Source of the DNA: Dermanyssus gallinae
Taxonomy: Eukaryota > Arthropoda > Arachnida > Mesostigmata > Dermanyssidae
Assembly: GCA_003439945.1 (NCBI GenBank)
Contig: QVRM01005202.1
Location: 574,001 to 638,000, forward strand
DNA: 64,000 nucleotides
Direction: 5' to 3'
The position numbers and the translations under genes are program-made. Under the pieces are notes generated by a model. It did no database searches. It was not told the DNA's origin and was given only the letters and a program-made list of their open reading frames with translations. The first letter of the stretch is position 1. Every line of letters begins with the position of its first letter. Below are positions 50,056 through 62,352 of the stretch, piece after piece.

Positions 50056-52066
50056 CACACATCATTCGGTGCATCTCTGGGCGCCATTTACCGGTACAAA
50101 CGGCTAACCGAACTAATTCCGCTTCAAGGATGAGAGCTTATCTATTGTGTTACTGTATGCCGCTTTTGTTTGTTTGTCTGTTTGTACATTAGCAGCGATA
50201 TTGCTAGACCCTCACGGACAAGATGCACATGATCGCCCTTTGGTAGTGCCTTTCGGGCTGTTCGCGCTATGCATGATGCATTAATTCACTCATTTAGCTA
50301 TTTAATTAAATTTTCTTTTTAAGTTACAGTCACAATCAGCCACGTAGTTTACTCTTTCTCCCCCCCCCCATCTCTCTCGTTCTTTCTCTTCTTTCGGCCT
50401 ATTCGCCGTCCGTATACACATTACACTATGATACAAGTAGCGGGTGCAGGTGCCTAACTCGTGGAACAAAATCGTTTACCCTGCATCCACTGGTTCATGA
50501 CATGGCTCTCTGAGCTGAACCTCTCTCTGTGACCGGATTCCTCGACGATATTGACAACACACGTGGGCACAAGAGCGCATGGGTGGATGGGCAACCACCA
50601 AGCAGCACACAGAGGTTGCCAGCTTCCGTCCCGACCGATCGCTGCAAAGCCCATATAGAGTGGCGAAACGCTTCGCCTTTATCGTTGCGCGGTATCCACT
50701 CATTGGAGGCCCTTGCCCGGTATGGGCACACAGACCTAGTTCTCACTCCCCCCAGTCAACCGACGATGAATACTTGTGCGTCCCCTAACTGAAAACTGTT
50801 GTTTTTTGTCGATGATGTTGTTGCTGCTGCTGCTGCCGTCGTTGTTGTTGCTGCTGCTGCTGGTTTTTCGTGTTGTTGAAGCCGTTGGGGGCAAAGCTGA
50901 AGAAGGAGGTAGCAAATAACCAGCTCACCATGCTCATATGGCTTGTCAGAGTTGTCCCAACTCCGAAGACACCATCGTATGCTGCGATTTTTGCTGTTTG
51001 GCTGGGTGCTCTCTCTTCCGGGCGCGAGTTGTAACATGTATGTGCGCACACGCCGCATTCGTTCTTGACTAGATGCTAACAAGCATGTTGCTTCATTCTC
51101 TTTTCGCTAACCGTCTAACCGATCTATTTCGTACAATCGTGAATTCAATGCCTAGCGCTTATCGCATCCACAATCCAGCGTAGTCGACGGAAAGGCATTC
51201 AACACTAGGCGTAGCGCTTAAGCCGGCACTAGTTAGTGCGAGAGCAGAGAGGACAGGAACCGTTGGCGATCGGCGAGTCTGACTAAGGGAGCATCGGGCT
51301 AGAAAAAAGCGCAGGAAGGCGGTAACCGTTCGCGCCATTGAATGTTTTAGATGGATGTTCCGCGCATATCAGTCGCAATCCACACTTCGTTGCTCCGTAA
51401 ACATTCCACAACGGCACATTTCAACGAGCTAGCCAGTAGCATGAGTAAGTTGCGGCCGCCGAACGACAAGTCTGCTGACACTGTCTTGTACCACCCGAGA
51501 TCCCGAGTAATTTGCCCTTGACTTGACGCAAAACGAACCTGATGCGTTCGTTATGCCATTTACTACATCTCTCTCTGTATCTCTGTTTCGATATTCAAGC
51601 ACAGCCAGTTTCCATTCGTGCGTCCGTCCGTCTGTCCGTCTGTCCTTCTGGTAGTTGTATGTAGTCGTCGAGAACGCAAGGCAAGTGTACGAACAGAAGG
51701 AGGAGGTTTGTTGCCGCTCCTCTAGTTTCTCTATAAGGGCCTTCATTCTTGGACCTCATTCGCCTATCTAGGCACGCAAAATAAACCTCCACCTCCTACT
51801 CGGTGTGTACTTTGCTCAGTGTGTCGTGTCCGTCTGAGTCTTTCCTTCCATTCTTCCGATATCTCCGCATATTTTTGCCCACGGCTGCCAGCAGGTTGTC
51901 TACGAGCGCATAACGAGGCCAGCGGTCGGCGACGGCAGCGGCGACACATCATCGCCGTATCGATATTCGCCAAGGCAAGTAAGCCTCATAGGCAAGCGCG
52001 TGCGTGCATTGGTCACTGTCCCAGAGTGTGGTGACGGTCTTTGGCGGTGGTGGTGGCAACCCTGAG
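48761..52066. other. intergenic region downstream of p130Cas
   Basis: AT-rich with (TA)n at 50016-50052, poly-C at 50362-50370 and (CTG/GTT)n at 50816-50865. The 3' part near 51-52 kb is more GC-rich and may be 3' UTR of the p130Cas gene. No separate gene was supported. Confidence 0.45.
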
Positions 52067-54030
52067 TTAACTAACGCTCACTCCCCCCGCCGTACCAGGT
52101 GTCTGCGAGTCACGTTCACGGTGCTGCTGCTGTTGTTGTTGCTGTTGCTGCTGCTGCTGTTGAGCGTGTTGCAACTGGGGTGTGTTAACGACGAAGCAGC
52201 CCTTAAGCGCATGACAGAGATGGCTGACCGCCATGACCGTGTCGACCATCTCCTGGATGGCGACCACCGCAGGGAAATGGAGAGCGGCACGCTTTGTCGT
52301 GTCGACGAGCAGACGCAGCGACGTCGAGATTTTCTCCGAGCAGCGGCGGAATTTGTCACTTTCGCCGTGGTCGGCGAGGTGTCGATGTAGCGTGTCGCCG
52401 ATGCAGGCGACGCGGTGGGCGGCGATCAGCACAAACTTCGTGTGCTCGACAAACACCCGCGGCGGCTGATTCTTCTCGATGGCCGCCAGAAAGGCGGAAA
52501 TCGCCTCGCCCAGATACGCGATCGCCTCGCTGAGTCGCGGCGAGTAGTAGTCGCGCAGCATATGGTCGTTGCACACGTGGCTCGGTACCTCTGCGACAGA
52601 CGATTTGTCCGCGATCATCTCCTGAAAGAGCGCGACGAGAGGGGACGTTTCGTTACATTGCGTACACGGCAGGCGGACATCTGCTCACATGCTCTACGCA
52701 GATGGATCTATCAAACAAGAACGTTACACAGCCGTACCTAACAGTGTTGTGTCAATATTGTCGGATGGGACAAGAGATCATTTGACACTCGATCTCCTAG
52801 GATCGGACCTGCGATAGAGCACACCATAAGCTAGGGGAGTATTGCGCACTGACGCCTTCCTAGGCTACGCCACCACTTTATCGTCTCCCACCATAGTAGC
52901 AGTAGTAGTAGTAGTAGTAGTAGAAATAGTAACCGTGGTGGCTGCTATGGCAAAGTAGACAGCTTTTATCAGGTTCCGAAATATTCATCCAGACGCAATC
53001 GTGAATATTGACGTTCGCTAAATGACGGCCGACGAGCGATATATACTATGACTGTAACTCTTTCATCTTAACTTGCTGCCGTACCTGTGATCTTTTGACT
53101 AGGTTGTCGTAGTGGGCGCCGAAGTCGTGCTGCGGCTGTTGTTGCTGCTGCTGCTGTTGTTGTTGCTGAGCTGTTCCGGCGACAAATCCACCCGTGGCCG
53201 ACGGTAGTTCCGCTTGCATTTGAATGTAGTCATACTCGCTGTAGTCGACATCTTTGCCATCGACCAGATCCTGAACGCCACTGCCGCTGCCGCCGCCGCC
53301 GCCACAACCCCCTCCTCCAACGGGAGACCATGAAGCCGACCCCAACGACTGTGGGGGCTGCGGTAGCGGCCTCTGCCGGATTTCCTGTATCGGTGGGGTG
53401 CGCCTGAAAATGAGCGTGGCGTTTCCCTGGATACAGGAGCTGACCTGTTGGACGTCGTCGCTTAGACTTCGGGCACATGCCACGAGCCGATCAAGATCGT
53501 CACGCTCTCCTGCGAAAGTCGCCAATCAAATAAATTTTTATTATAATGTATGCATATACAACATATTATATTAGGAGCAATTAACAGCGAATCGGACTGA
53601 TCGATAAGCACTTCAAGCCATTGTTGAGAAATCGCCCCGAACCACGCAATCGTAGATGCGTCTTATTGAATTATGACAACGCCCGCCTGCATAAATCTAT
53701 AGCTATAATACCTGCGGCAGGAGGTTGCTCGATTTCTCATAAAATATTCCCATTTTATAGTGCCAATGATCTTGAATATCCAAAAAGTCATCTTTTCCGC
53801 TCAATTAAGAGTTTTTCGACAAAAGAAAACTGCAAAACGTTAGAAGTACCACGGCCACGTCGACTACTTTTTAATGAAATGAATGGAAAATTCTCACTGA
53901 GCGAGAGCATTGGACGTGGGTTGTAGAAAGATAAAGTAATGTATATATTACTTGAGCAACACCATATATACGAAATATCTTTAGTTGTTTCCCTGACTGA
54001 GTACAACAAAACGTTCTAACTGATCCAATA

Positions 54031-54072
<42 letters not shown>

Positions 54073-55542
54073 CGAAACCCATGCCTCACTCAGACTAAGG
54101 TCCACCAAGCTGCCGACGCAAATACTCTAAATCATTGACATGTGCTCGCACCTTGTTTGCTGTGACACTGCCAGTCGAGCTTGTCCATCGAGGCGCAAGC
54201 ATCGGCGATCACCGAGCAGGAGATTTCGAGCGTCTGCACGAGCCGATCGAGTTTGGTGGCGATCTTCGGATCGGGCGCGTTGTTTCGGGCACTCGCCACG
54301 GCTCCGCGTGCGAACGCCACAAAGTCGCGCATGCTGTTGAGGAGCGCGTGACAGGGTACCCGCATGCTCTCACGGGCCATAGTCCCCGTGGCCGCCCCAG
54401 CTGTCGCAGGCGTCGTTGTCGTCGTCGCCGTAACCGTGTGGCCGCCCTCACTGTCGTCCGCGCCCGCCGCGCTAGGAGAGGCGGCCGCAGCTGCTGCTGC
54501 AGCCGCCAGCGAGGCGAACACCAGCTGCGACGCTGCCTGAACTTCCTGTTGGTGGATGACGAGCGCTTCGAGGGCCGAGTGCAGCTCGAGAGGGATCTCC
54601 CGACTCGAGCGCGTGTCAACGACACCGCTGCCACTATGATGGCTGTTCGTGTTGGCGGTGGTGCTGTGTAGGTGATTATGGTGATGATGGTGCTGGCCGG
54701 CAATTGGCAACGGCGCGTAATCTGCCGCTTCGATGTTCAACTTTGACACCGTCATTGATGGCATGTCACGGGTTACCTGTAGATCACGCATGGCGACGAA
54801 ACGCAGTAGCTTCGTTAGAGTCATTTACGTCAGGAACTGTACGTATGCGCAGGGGCAGTAAACAACAACAACAACCACAATAGCAATATAGCAACACAAT
54901 AGCAACAAATCAGAACAGCATAAAGCAACAAAACAACAACAACATCAACAACAACAACAGCAACTACTACTACTACTACTACTACAACGACAACAACAAC
55001 GTAAGGACAGAAGCATGGCCGTAGACGATACACAAAGACGTCCCACATGGTCGAGAACGTTACGGATCAACCAACCGTGTCAGTACATTGTTTCGCCTGT
55101 TGTTGTCGTTGTTTTTGCCACCACTTACCTGCGGTGGTGTGTCGTATACGCCGCTACTGCTGCCTGCGGCGCCTCCATTACCGAGGCTACCAAGTTTCCC
55201 ACAGCCGCCTCCTCCAGTGAGAGCTGTGGCGGCTATTTTGTGCGGGCCGAGTCCTGTCGAATCGACAAAACCGCTGCCCGAGCCGCCGATGGACCGCTTC
55301 GGGCCCAGCTGTGGAATATCGTAGGCTTCCTCGGCCTGCTGCTCGAGCGAGGAGCGATTTGAGCCGCCTGCTAACGCAAACGAAACGTCTGGTTACAAAA
55401 CAGACACAGAGAAGCACACACACACACGGATAAATAACCATATACACCTTAGGCCACATCACTATCGCCGCTTTTTTGTAGCAGCAGCTCTAGCAACCAC
55501 GAATCGTAAAGTGGAAGAGCAAGATTCCCTAAGGTGCGATAT

Positions 55543-55581
<39 letters not shown>

Positions 55582-57016
55582 TGTACCTTTATGGCCTACG
55601 CAATACCCTCGTCTCGCATAACTATACTAGCTAGCAATAGTATATATATATATATATACAAGATGATGTGCAATATTAGTTAGAACGAATTTTACCTCCG
55701 CTAGAAAGGCTCGTATTTAGGCTGCTCTGACTTCCCGTCACCCCTGAACTGGAGCCTTGTGAATGTAGCGATGTCCTCGTTGTGTTTGAGACGGCGCTCG
55801 ACGCTACCGGTACATCGTATGCAGACGAGCAATGCTTCTCCTGAATTCAGTCACCCAAAGAAACAAGAAGCAGAACGTGTTAGTAATGTGCTCGTCCAAA
55901 GAATTTAGCTTCTCTCGAATTCTCTAGACAGTGCATGCGTATATATATATATATATAACGGTATTATTTTAGCGGAGAAGATATATTATGACAGGCGTGC
56001 ACTCTGTATATATACGTATATATATATATATATATATATATACAGCATGCGAGCCTGTCATATTATATCTTCGCCTCTAAAATAATGCCGTTTTCTAAAC
56101 ACGATTGGCAACAACTGCCATTTGTAATAAGAAGGATAATGATAATCACAATACGAATAAGACCAACAACAACAGCATCAACAACAACAAGGGCAGCAAC
56201 AACAGCAGCAACAATGCTTACCTTGAAGGTACTCATATCAAGTGAAGGCTGATGCTGTTGCAGAATTTGCTGCTGCTGCTGCTGTGAGTGCTGACTGGGT
56301 GGCCTGTCATAGAGCGAGGCCGCTTTCAGAGGTGCTACGGCACTTCGCGCCGCGGGGGTATCGTATTCTGCCTGTCCACCGCTGTTCCCGCCGACCACGG
56401 TAGTGCCGCCGCCCCCGAGGGCGCCCAGCAGAGCACCGGCAGAACAAGGGCTGCCGGTCACCACGCCTGCGCATGCAGCTGCCGTCGAAGGGGGAAGCGC
56501 TGCCCCATTAGCAAACTTGGTAGCGGCAGCCGGATGCGTTGTCGTCGTCGTCGTCTGAGGGAAGTCATACTGGCCATCGGACAGCGACATGGCCCGGAAG
56601 TGCGCGCCGATACCGCGAGGAATGTCGTACTGTCCGCCGCCAGTACTGCCGCTAGCGGAACTTCCGCCACCATTGCCCAACCTTGTCGACGGCTTCGGCT
56701 CATCGTAGTTCTGGCTAGTCTCTGTTGGGGGCAGGCCGAGAGGGAGAAAGAAAGCGTTAGCAACAACAGCCACGACAAAAACAAAAATTACGGGAACAAT
56801 TAAGGGAGCAACAACAACAACAGCGGGTCAAACATTACTCGTTTACGTCAAGCCTGACCAACAACATGGAAATAGTTAAGTGCAAAAACCTGACGCGTTG
56901 GAATTAATGATCTAATATATACAAAGCGACAATTTCAGGAATTCAAGGAAACAAACTTGGTAGAGCAGTTCCTCGCACCTAACGCAAACGTGTCGTACAA
57001 GAATATTAGATCACGT

Positions 57017-57070
<54 letters not shown>

Positions 57071-57176
57071 TATACACGGAACAAGAAGGCTGAAATGTCT
57101 TCTTTTGAAGTGAGAGCGAAATTTTAGAAAGTGGTTGTATCAAGCTTTTTATCCTAAAATTTCTTCACAAACTCTA

Positions 57177-57253
<77 letters not shown>

Positions 57254-59776
57254 TGCATATGTATACAAACATTCTCATATATGTATTTCGACATCAAAAC
57301 TTACGAAGACAGGGTGAGGCAAAAGTCTGAAGTTTTGGCGTCGCGGCGTTCTGAAATGACGAGACGCCCGCAAGAGAGACATCGCGAACATGACACGCGC
57401 CACTCGTGGCCCTGGGAAGCGTTGCAAGCGCGGGCACATCGTACTCCGAACGGTTGCCGCATCCCGCGCTTCCGTGGCCACCGCTACTACTCGAAATGTG
57501 CGGAGTGTCATAGACAAACACATCGCCGTGTCGGACCGGCAGGACAACCCGAGCGCCACCTGGAGGGCCCCCGACTGTCGGAGACTTTCTATTGGCGCTC
57601 GAGCCGCGGTTAGGTAGGGTCACCGTACAGTTGTTGGTCGTTATCGACGACATACCCCCGGGCTGGAAGGACACGAGGTAAATCGCAGACATGGTGACTA
57701 CCCCATTGGGGTAAAGTGTGCGGAGGGGGGAATTCCTCCTTCACTTGAACTTCTAACCACAAGCATCATGACAGCCAAGTGGAGCTAGTTTAGAGGACAA
57801 AGAAGAGCGAAGAAGACGTAATTGCAAAAACGGCTTTATGGAGAAGCTGATGTTACAACAACGTACTGATCTGCTGGCCTGAGTGAGGGAAGCATAAGGA
57901 TAAGATTTTCCTCATATTTACATCATTCTGTGCGTGTTTGCCATATGTCCTCAATTAGGTTAAGGCTTGTACTGTGTCTGCATCATAGCAGTCCCCATCA
58001 TAACTAGACGCTTACAGATCCTTCTCAAAATGGAACGTAATGTTGTAGGACAAGAAGGGCAGTAGAATGAATGTAATACATATAAAAGAAACGTAAAGAC
58101 GTACGCATGGACAAGATAGGATTTAATTTATATTTTTGGTTATCTTTAATCCTTTCTAAAATTATCTTTAATCTATATTTCCTTTTGACCCTACCGGCCG
58201 CTTCAGTTCTCCTTTACACCGCTTACCTGCTGCTGCAGTGCACCATTGCTCGTGCTTAGGCAGGACGTGACAGAGCTGTTAGCGCAATTGCCACCACTGT
58301 TATGGAGTCCTGCTGCAGCCGCGACATTGTGGGCTACAACTCCGGTCGCGAAGCCGAGTCCTGTTGGATCGTACATGTACGGCATGAGGCGAAGCCGGTT
58401 CCCCGGAGCGATGCCCTGACGTCCTCGAAGTGCACAGAGCCACCAACCTTCAACGACGATGACGATGATGACAGCAGCGGCAACAGCAACAACACATGTG
58501 ACATTGAACGTTTAAGCGAATTGTTAGAATAGCTCTTGAACAATATACAAACAATGGGAACGACAACAACAACAATATATAACTACTAAGTCACATAAAA
58601 AAAGTACCAGGTTTCTTTCACCAGCAGCATTGGGTGCGACCAGATTTGTAATCTGACAATTGGCTTATGAAGGTATAGTATTCGTATAGTATTTAAGTAC
58701 AGTCAAATCATACATACAATAATTATCGCCCGCTTTATTAGCCCGCAAAGTCTAGTATCATTAATGGGGCCGCAAAGGCTTCAGAGCTTAAGACACTATG
58801 AACTAGTAATGTGCTTAAATTAGTGGTGACCCTATTACGTAATCAGCCAGTTTTCTTTATCAATGGCAATATTTTTCACTAAAAATTTGTGGCGGAAATC
58901 GCCGAGCATTATCACCGTCGACGCACGGCCACCCAACGACACTAAATGGTCAACCTTATCTGTTTCGTAAACATAAATGACCTACAGTTCTACCCTGTGG
59001 ATTCCCCTAGGAACCGGGATCATGATAGCAGGTATTCTCTATCACACGGCCATCGTAGCATCGGTGTCCTACTCTGCGGATGCAGAGAGGTTGTACTCGG
59101 GTGTGTTCCCTTTAGAGAGGACAAGCAGACAATTTGCATGCGGTATTCTGAATATCACCCCCTCTTACGCCCGAGTCCACAAAAGTGAGATTACCGCGTG
59201 TTATTAGACTGGCCTAATAATACCTCTCTACGTGCTGCCGACGACTGAACTCCACGACGTCGACTTTTTGCGTAAAGTAAAGTAGCTTTATGTTGCGTAC
59301 TAGTTGCCGAGCAGTCATGCTGCCACAAGAACTGTTGGGGAAACCTTAGATATCTCAACTTGTCCGGCCCTCGGTGCCTTGAAGATATACCTCAGGATGA
59401 ATTGCAAGCCCGTAGAGGACGGAGGTGGTCTAGAAGTAAAAACAACCTCCTCAAAAATGTTTCTAATTCTCAACTAGTTGCTGAACAGGACTTGTGATTA
59501 CTAAAGATATCTAGCATATTTTTTTGTCACGCTCTACCTTCCTCGGTCTCTGCCAGTCTCTCTCAGTAGGGCCTCACCCCGTTTCGCAGCATGAACGTTT
59601 GTCATAGTAGAAATTTGTGTGCCGATTCGTTTGCGGTTGAGCAGCAAAAATCAACAACGAATATCAACGAACCAATGACAGAAACAATATTGGTCGTAGA
59701 TTAGAAGTTAATTATGTCTGTCCGTCCTCGCCGTTGTTGTTGTTGTTGTTGTTGTTGTTGTCGTTGTTGTTGTTGC

Positions 59777-59829
<53 letters not shown>

Positions 59830-60325
59830 CTGTCGTTGTTGCTGTTGCTGCTGTTGTTGTAGTTGTTGTGGTTGTTGTCGTGGTTGTAGAATATCATAGT
59901 GTCGGACGGCCAACCCCGACTGTGGTGTGTGCGTGTAGGTTAACAAGAACCTTTGCAGCCGTGTCAACGAGTCAATATGGCCGCGACCGTGGAGGCCGGC
60001 GGTGGCGAACGCGGCGGTCACAGCAGAGCACGCTGAAGACGACGGGCCCCCAAAAAAGCCGAGATAGTCATTACTTTCACCGAACGACGAATACATGAAT
60101 GAAGGGACAAATCGGCGTAGGTAGGGTGAGTGGGCGGCCCAGCAGGCGGTCGCGTGGCCGCGGTGCCTGTTGTTGTTGTTTCGTGTGGTGGCAAACCTGG
60201 CTGTCAGCAAGACAAGCAAACATCCCTAGCAGCGATCGGCTCGCAAGAACGCCAAACGCGACGGCGACAACAACAACAGCAGCAACAACAGTAGCAGCGG
60301 CAACAACAACAACAGCAGCAGCGGC

Positions 60326-60363
<38 letters not shown>

Positions 60364-61676
60364 AAACGATAACCGCTTGATTACGCAACGTTACTCTGGC
60401 CAGGTCAGCCTTTGGGCCAGCCTAGTCGACCCTGACCAACAGAATCAGTTGTTGACTGTAGAACTGATCTGTGCTCAGAAGTCGTACCACATGGCCACTT
60501 TACCACTATCACCACCATAACCAGCATCATCGCCAGATTCATCACGATCATCATGAGCAGCAGCAGCAGCGGCTCTGCTGGCCTATAGCGTCTATTCGCT
60601 GTGAGCGATTCTAAGAGAGAGGGAGAGAGCGAAGGATGACGAGAGAGCGAGAGAGAGACAGAGAGACCGCCGCGCATAGACGAAGCCGCAGTCATCATCT
60701 CTAGGTAGAGACAGACAATCGGCGCCCAACGTCTTTGTCAGCAGTGCAGCTCATCACGAACAATCTACCACACACACCGCGAATCGATGCTGTTGCCGTC
60801 GAAGATCGTATGAGGTCGATTTTAATTCATAACAATCATCATAATATTCGCCGAAGGTGTTCATGGGGAATCTGCCCATGAAGAACAGCTCGACAACTAC
60901 TATGTTGTACAAGCTCCGTAGATCCGGATTTTAGCATTGAATGTAATGTGAACTATATGTATAGTATTCAAGTTGACCGTGCATGTACTATGTGCGTGTA
61001 TATACCTTGTCTATATAATATGTATGTATTACACTATTTGGGACAGCAAACGTGACCTTAAATCATCTAGTATATGTGCGTGATGCCTCCAGCCTCTCAA
61101 ATCGGCAGAGCAGAAAAAGAAGAAGATAGGACAAACAAAGCGGACAGTAGGTGAACGCCACTTCAGGTCAGGGTAACAGGTGTAGTAGTACTAGTGTTAG
61201 AGTAACGAAAAAATGGACAGGCAGAATTCTGCCGCAATTTGGCGCCCACCTTTGACAACCTTTGACTACAGCGGTGACAAGATCAACAACAGTAAAAACA
61301 CAAATAACTCTAAACGAGAGCAAATATGACAAGCACAACGAGATTAACGTGGTGCTTGTAATACATTGAATGAACAATGTATACCCTACTGTTAGGTGTA
61401 AGTAGCTTAAACGAGAAGGCCGCTAATCAGTAGGGGAAGCACAAATTCAATTAGAAAAAAAAAACAGGGAAATCAAGCAAATCGAAATGTATGCAAGATT
61501 AGATCACCACAAACATATCATCATCATTAACAACAGACTGTTTAGTGTTACTAGTGAGGGTTACCTTGTAATCCGTTGGGGTTCTGCTCGAGGACAGTGA
61601 GGACATCGCCCTTGTTGAACTCGAGCTCCTCGGGCGACTCCGCATGGTTGTCATACAAAGCCTTCGCGAGACAGTT
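52067..61676 (-). CDS. BCAR1: p130Cas/BCAR1 adaptor protein (initiator exon not found)
   Basis: Docking adaptor of integrin signalling at focal adhesions. Nine exons with matching phases: 61676-61565, 58447-58227, 57662-57305, 56721-56222, 55840-55696, 55367-55129, 54776-54152, 53509-53085, 52621-52067; 1059 codons plus stop. Domains: SH3 at residues 1-60 ([20 protein letters not shown] ... [19 protein letters not shown]); a substrate region with ten YxxP motifs (YDTP, YDVP, YDEP, YDIP, YDFP, YDTP, YDRP, YDVP, YDIP, YDTP) for Crk SH2 binding after Src/FAK phosphorylation; a helical region in exon 7 ([20 protein letters not shown]); SEYDYIQMQ in exon 8, equivalent to the Src-SH2 motif YDYV; and the C-terminal FAT-like domain ([20 protein letters not shown] ... 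[15 protein letters not shown]). The C terminus and exon 8 carry polyglutamine. The initiator exon, expected to encode a few residues in phase 0, lies upstream of 61676 and was not identified. Confidence 0.92.
53620..53945 (+). mobile_element. mariner-like transposase remnant in a p130Cas intron
   Basis: Antisense to the host gene, between exons 8 and 7. [18 protein letters not shown] matches the mariner catalytic box (vLLHhDNArpH), with the Asp and Asn kept. Then [20 protein letters not shown] matches the conserved 'yHLFrsmqhfL..k.f.s.ee' stretch, and [13 protein letters not shown] the C-terminal 'fY..GI..L'. The middle YSPDLAPSD box is decayed ([12 protein letters not shown]). The N-terminal half is absent. 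Confidence 0.75.
54032..54069. repeat. (TA)n microsatellite in a p130Cas intron
   Basis: About 38 bp of TA repeat. Confidence 0.95.
54865..55005. repeat. (AAC)n/(TAC)n repeat in a p130Cas intron
   Basis: Interrupted aac repeats with an embedded tac run (about 54964-54985). They lie in the intron between exons 7 and 6. Confidence 0.9.
55957..56095. repeat. long inverted repeat around a (TA)n core in a p130Cas intron
   Basis: The left arm (about 55957-56000: acggtattattttagcggag, then aagatatattatgacaggcg) pairs with the right arm (about 56048-56095: cctgtcatattatatcttcg, then cctctaaaataatgccgtt). About 40 bases per arm, with a few mismatches, are separated by (TA)n. It could be a small MITE-like element or a cruciform-forming repeat. 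It lies in the intron between exons 5 and 4, about 125 bases beyond exon 4's donor-side neighbour. Confidence 0.8.
57020..57251. repeat. two (TA)n microsatellites in a p130Cas intron
   Basis: TA runs at 57020-57074 and 57178-57251 with about 100 bases between them. The second ends about 54 bases before the exon 3 donor. Confidence 0.93.
59735..59880. repeat. (GTT)n repeat in p130Cas intron 1-2
   Basis: About 140 bp of gtt repeat with ctg/cgt variants. The minus strand reads poly-Gln in a 172-codon open frame (60219-59701) and poly-Asn in another. This DNA lies inside the long intron between the two SH3 exons. Because those exons join in phase through a conserved Gly-Trp-Trp, the frame is not part of the main transcript. 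Confidence 0.9.
60262..60368. repeat. (CAA)n repeat in p130Cas intron
   Basis: About 100 bp of caa repeat with cag variants, opposite in sense to the GTT repeat 400 bp away. Confidence 0.9.
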
Positions 61677-61761
61677 CTGCAATGATTAAAGAAGAAAAAC
61701 AATGGTGATAAATACCGATGAATAAAGCGCAATAGAGCTATTGTTATGGATAATGTAATAA

Positions 61762-61813
61762 TGACAACTATTACATCTGAGTAATAATGCTTACTCAGAT
61801 GTAATAGTTGTCA
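61762..61813. repeat. perfect 23-bp inverted repeat (hairpin)
   Basis: The arms 61762-61784 and 61791-61813 are exact reverse complements (they start tgacaactattacatctg) with the 6-base loop taatgc. The hairpin sits 85 bases upstream of the acceptor of the first recognised p130Cas exon, in its intron on the minus strand. Confidence 0.95.
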
Positions 61814-61837
61814 AAAAAAATCTGCAAATTGGCAAGA

Positions 61838-61842
<5 letters not shown>

Positions 61843-61868
<26 letters not shown>
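61843..61868. repeat. (TA)n microsatellite
   Basis: Short TA run 30 bases beyond the hairpin; another at 62297-62352 includes ataaat interruptions. Confidence 0.93.
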
Positions 61869-62293
61869 ATCCCAAAGTGTACACGCTGTCGGCACTTGCG
61901 CTCTATATGTTGGTCTGTCTTGTGTAGAGCGGATGAACTTTTAAATAAGGCACAAATTGCACAAAATTAAATGATCACTAGATAAATTAAAGCATGTATC
62001 CAAAGGTAGAAGCGTTGTTACGCCCGATCAGGCCAAATTTCTCGTCTAACATAATCCAAATCGCACATGGCGCGCACACGGGATATCGCCAAGCAGAACC
62101 GAACCAGCGAACAACGTCCGTCAACGCACAGAAAAGTATCCAATGAATACGTGGAGATGAGAATGCTTGTCAAGACTCATAGTGTCAAGACTTTTCGGCA
62201 CAGCATAGCAGGCGTTGCCAAAATCCAATGGGAACACATTTTCCGTCGCGTGACACGTCGATCAACACCAGCACAATGATCACTGTTGAAATA

Positions 62294-62351
<58 letters not shown>

Positions 62352-62352
62352 A

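Noticed and set aside
58946..59207. Two overlapping plus-strand frames in a p130Cas intron
   Set aside because: They looked like possible element debris but no family motif could be named.
59701..60219. 172-codon minus-strand frame with long polyglutamine
   Set aside because: It lies in the intron between the two halves of the SH3 domain, which splice in phase through Gly-Trp-Trp. The Gln run is a GTT microsatellite. An alternative exon cannot be excluded.
62067..62279. 70-codon plus-strand frame in the p130Cas upstream region
   Set aside because: No motif recognised and no splice structure; probably intronic.
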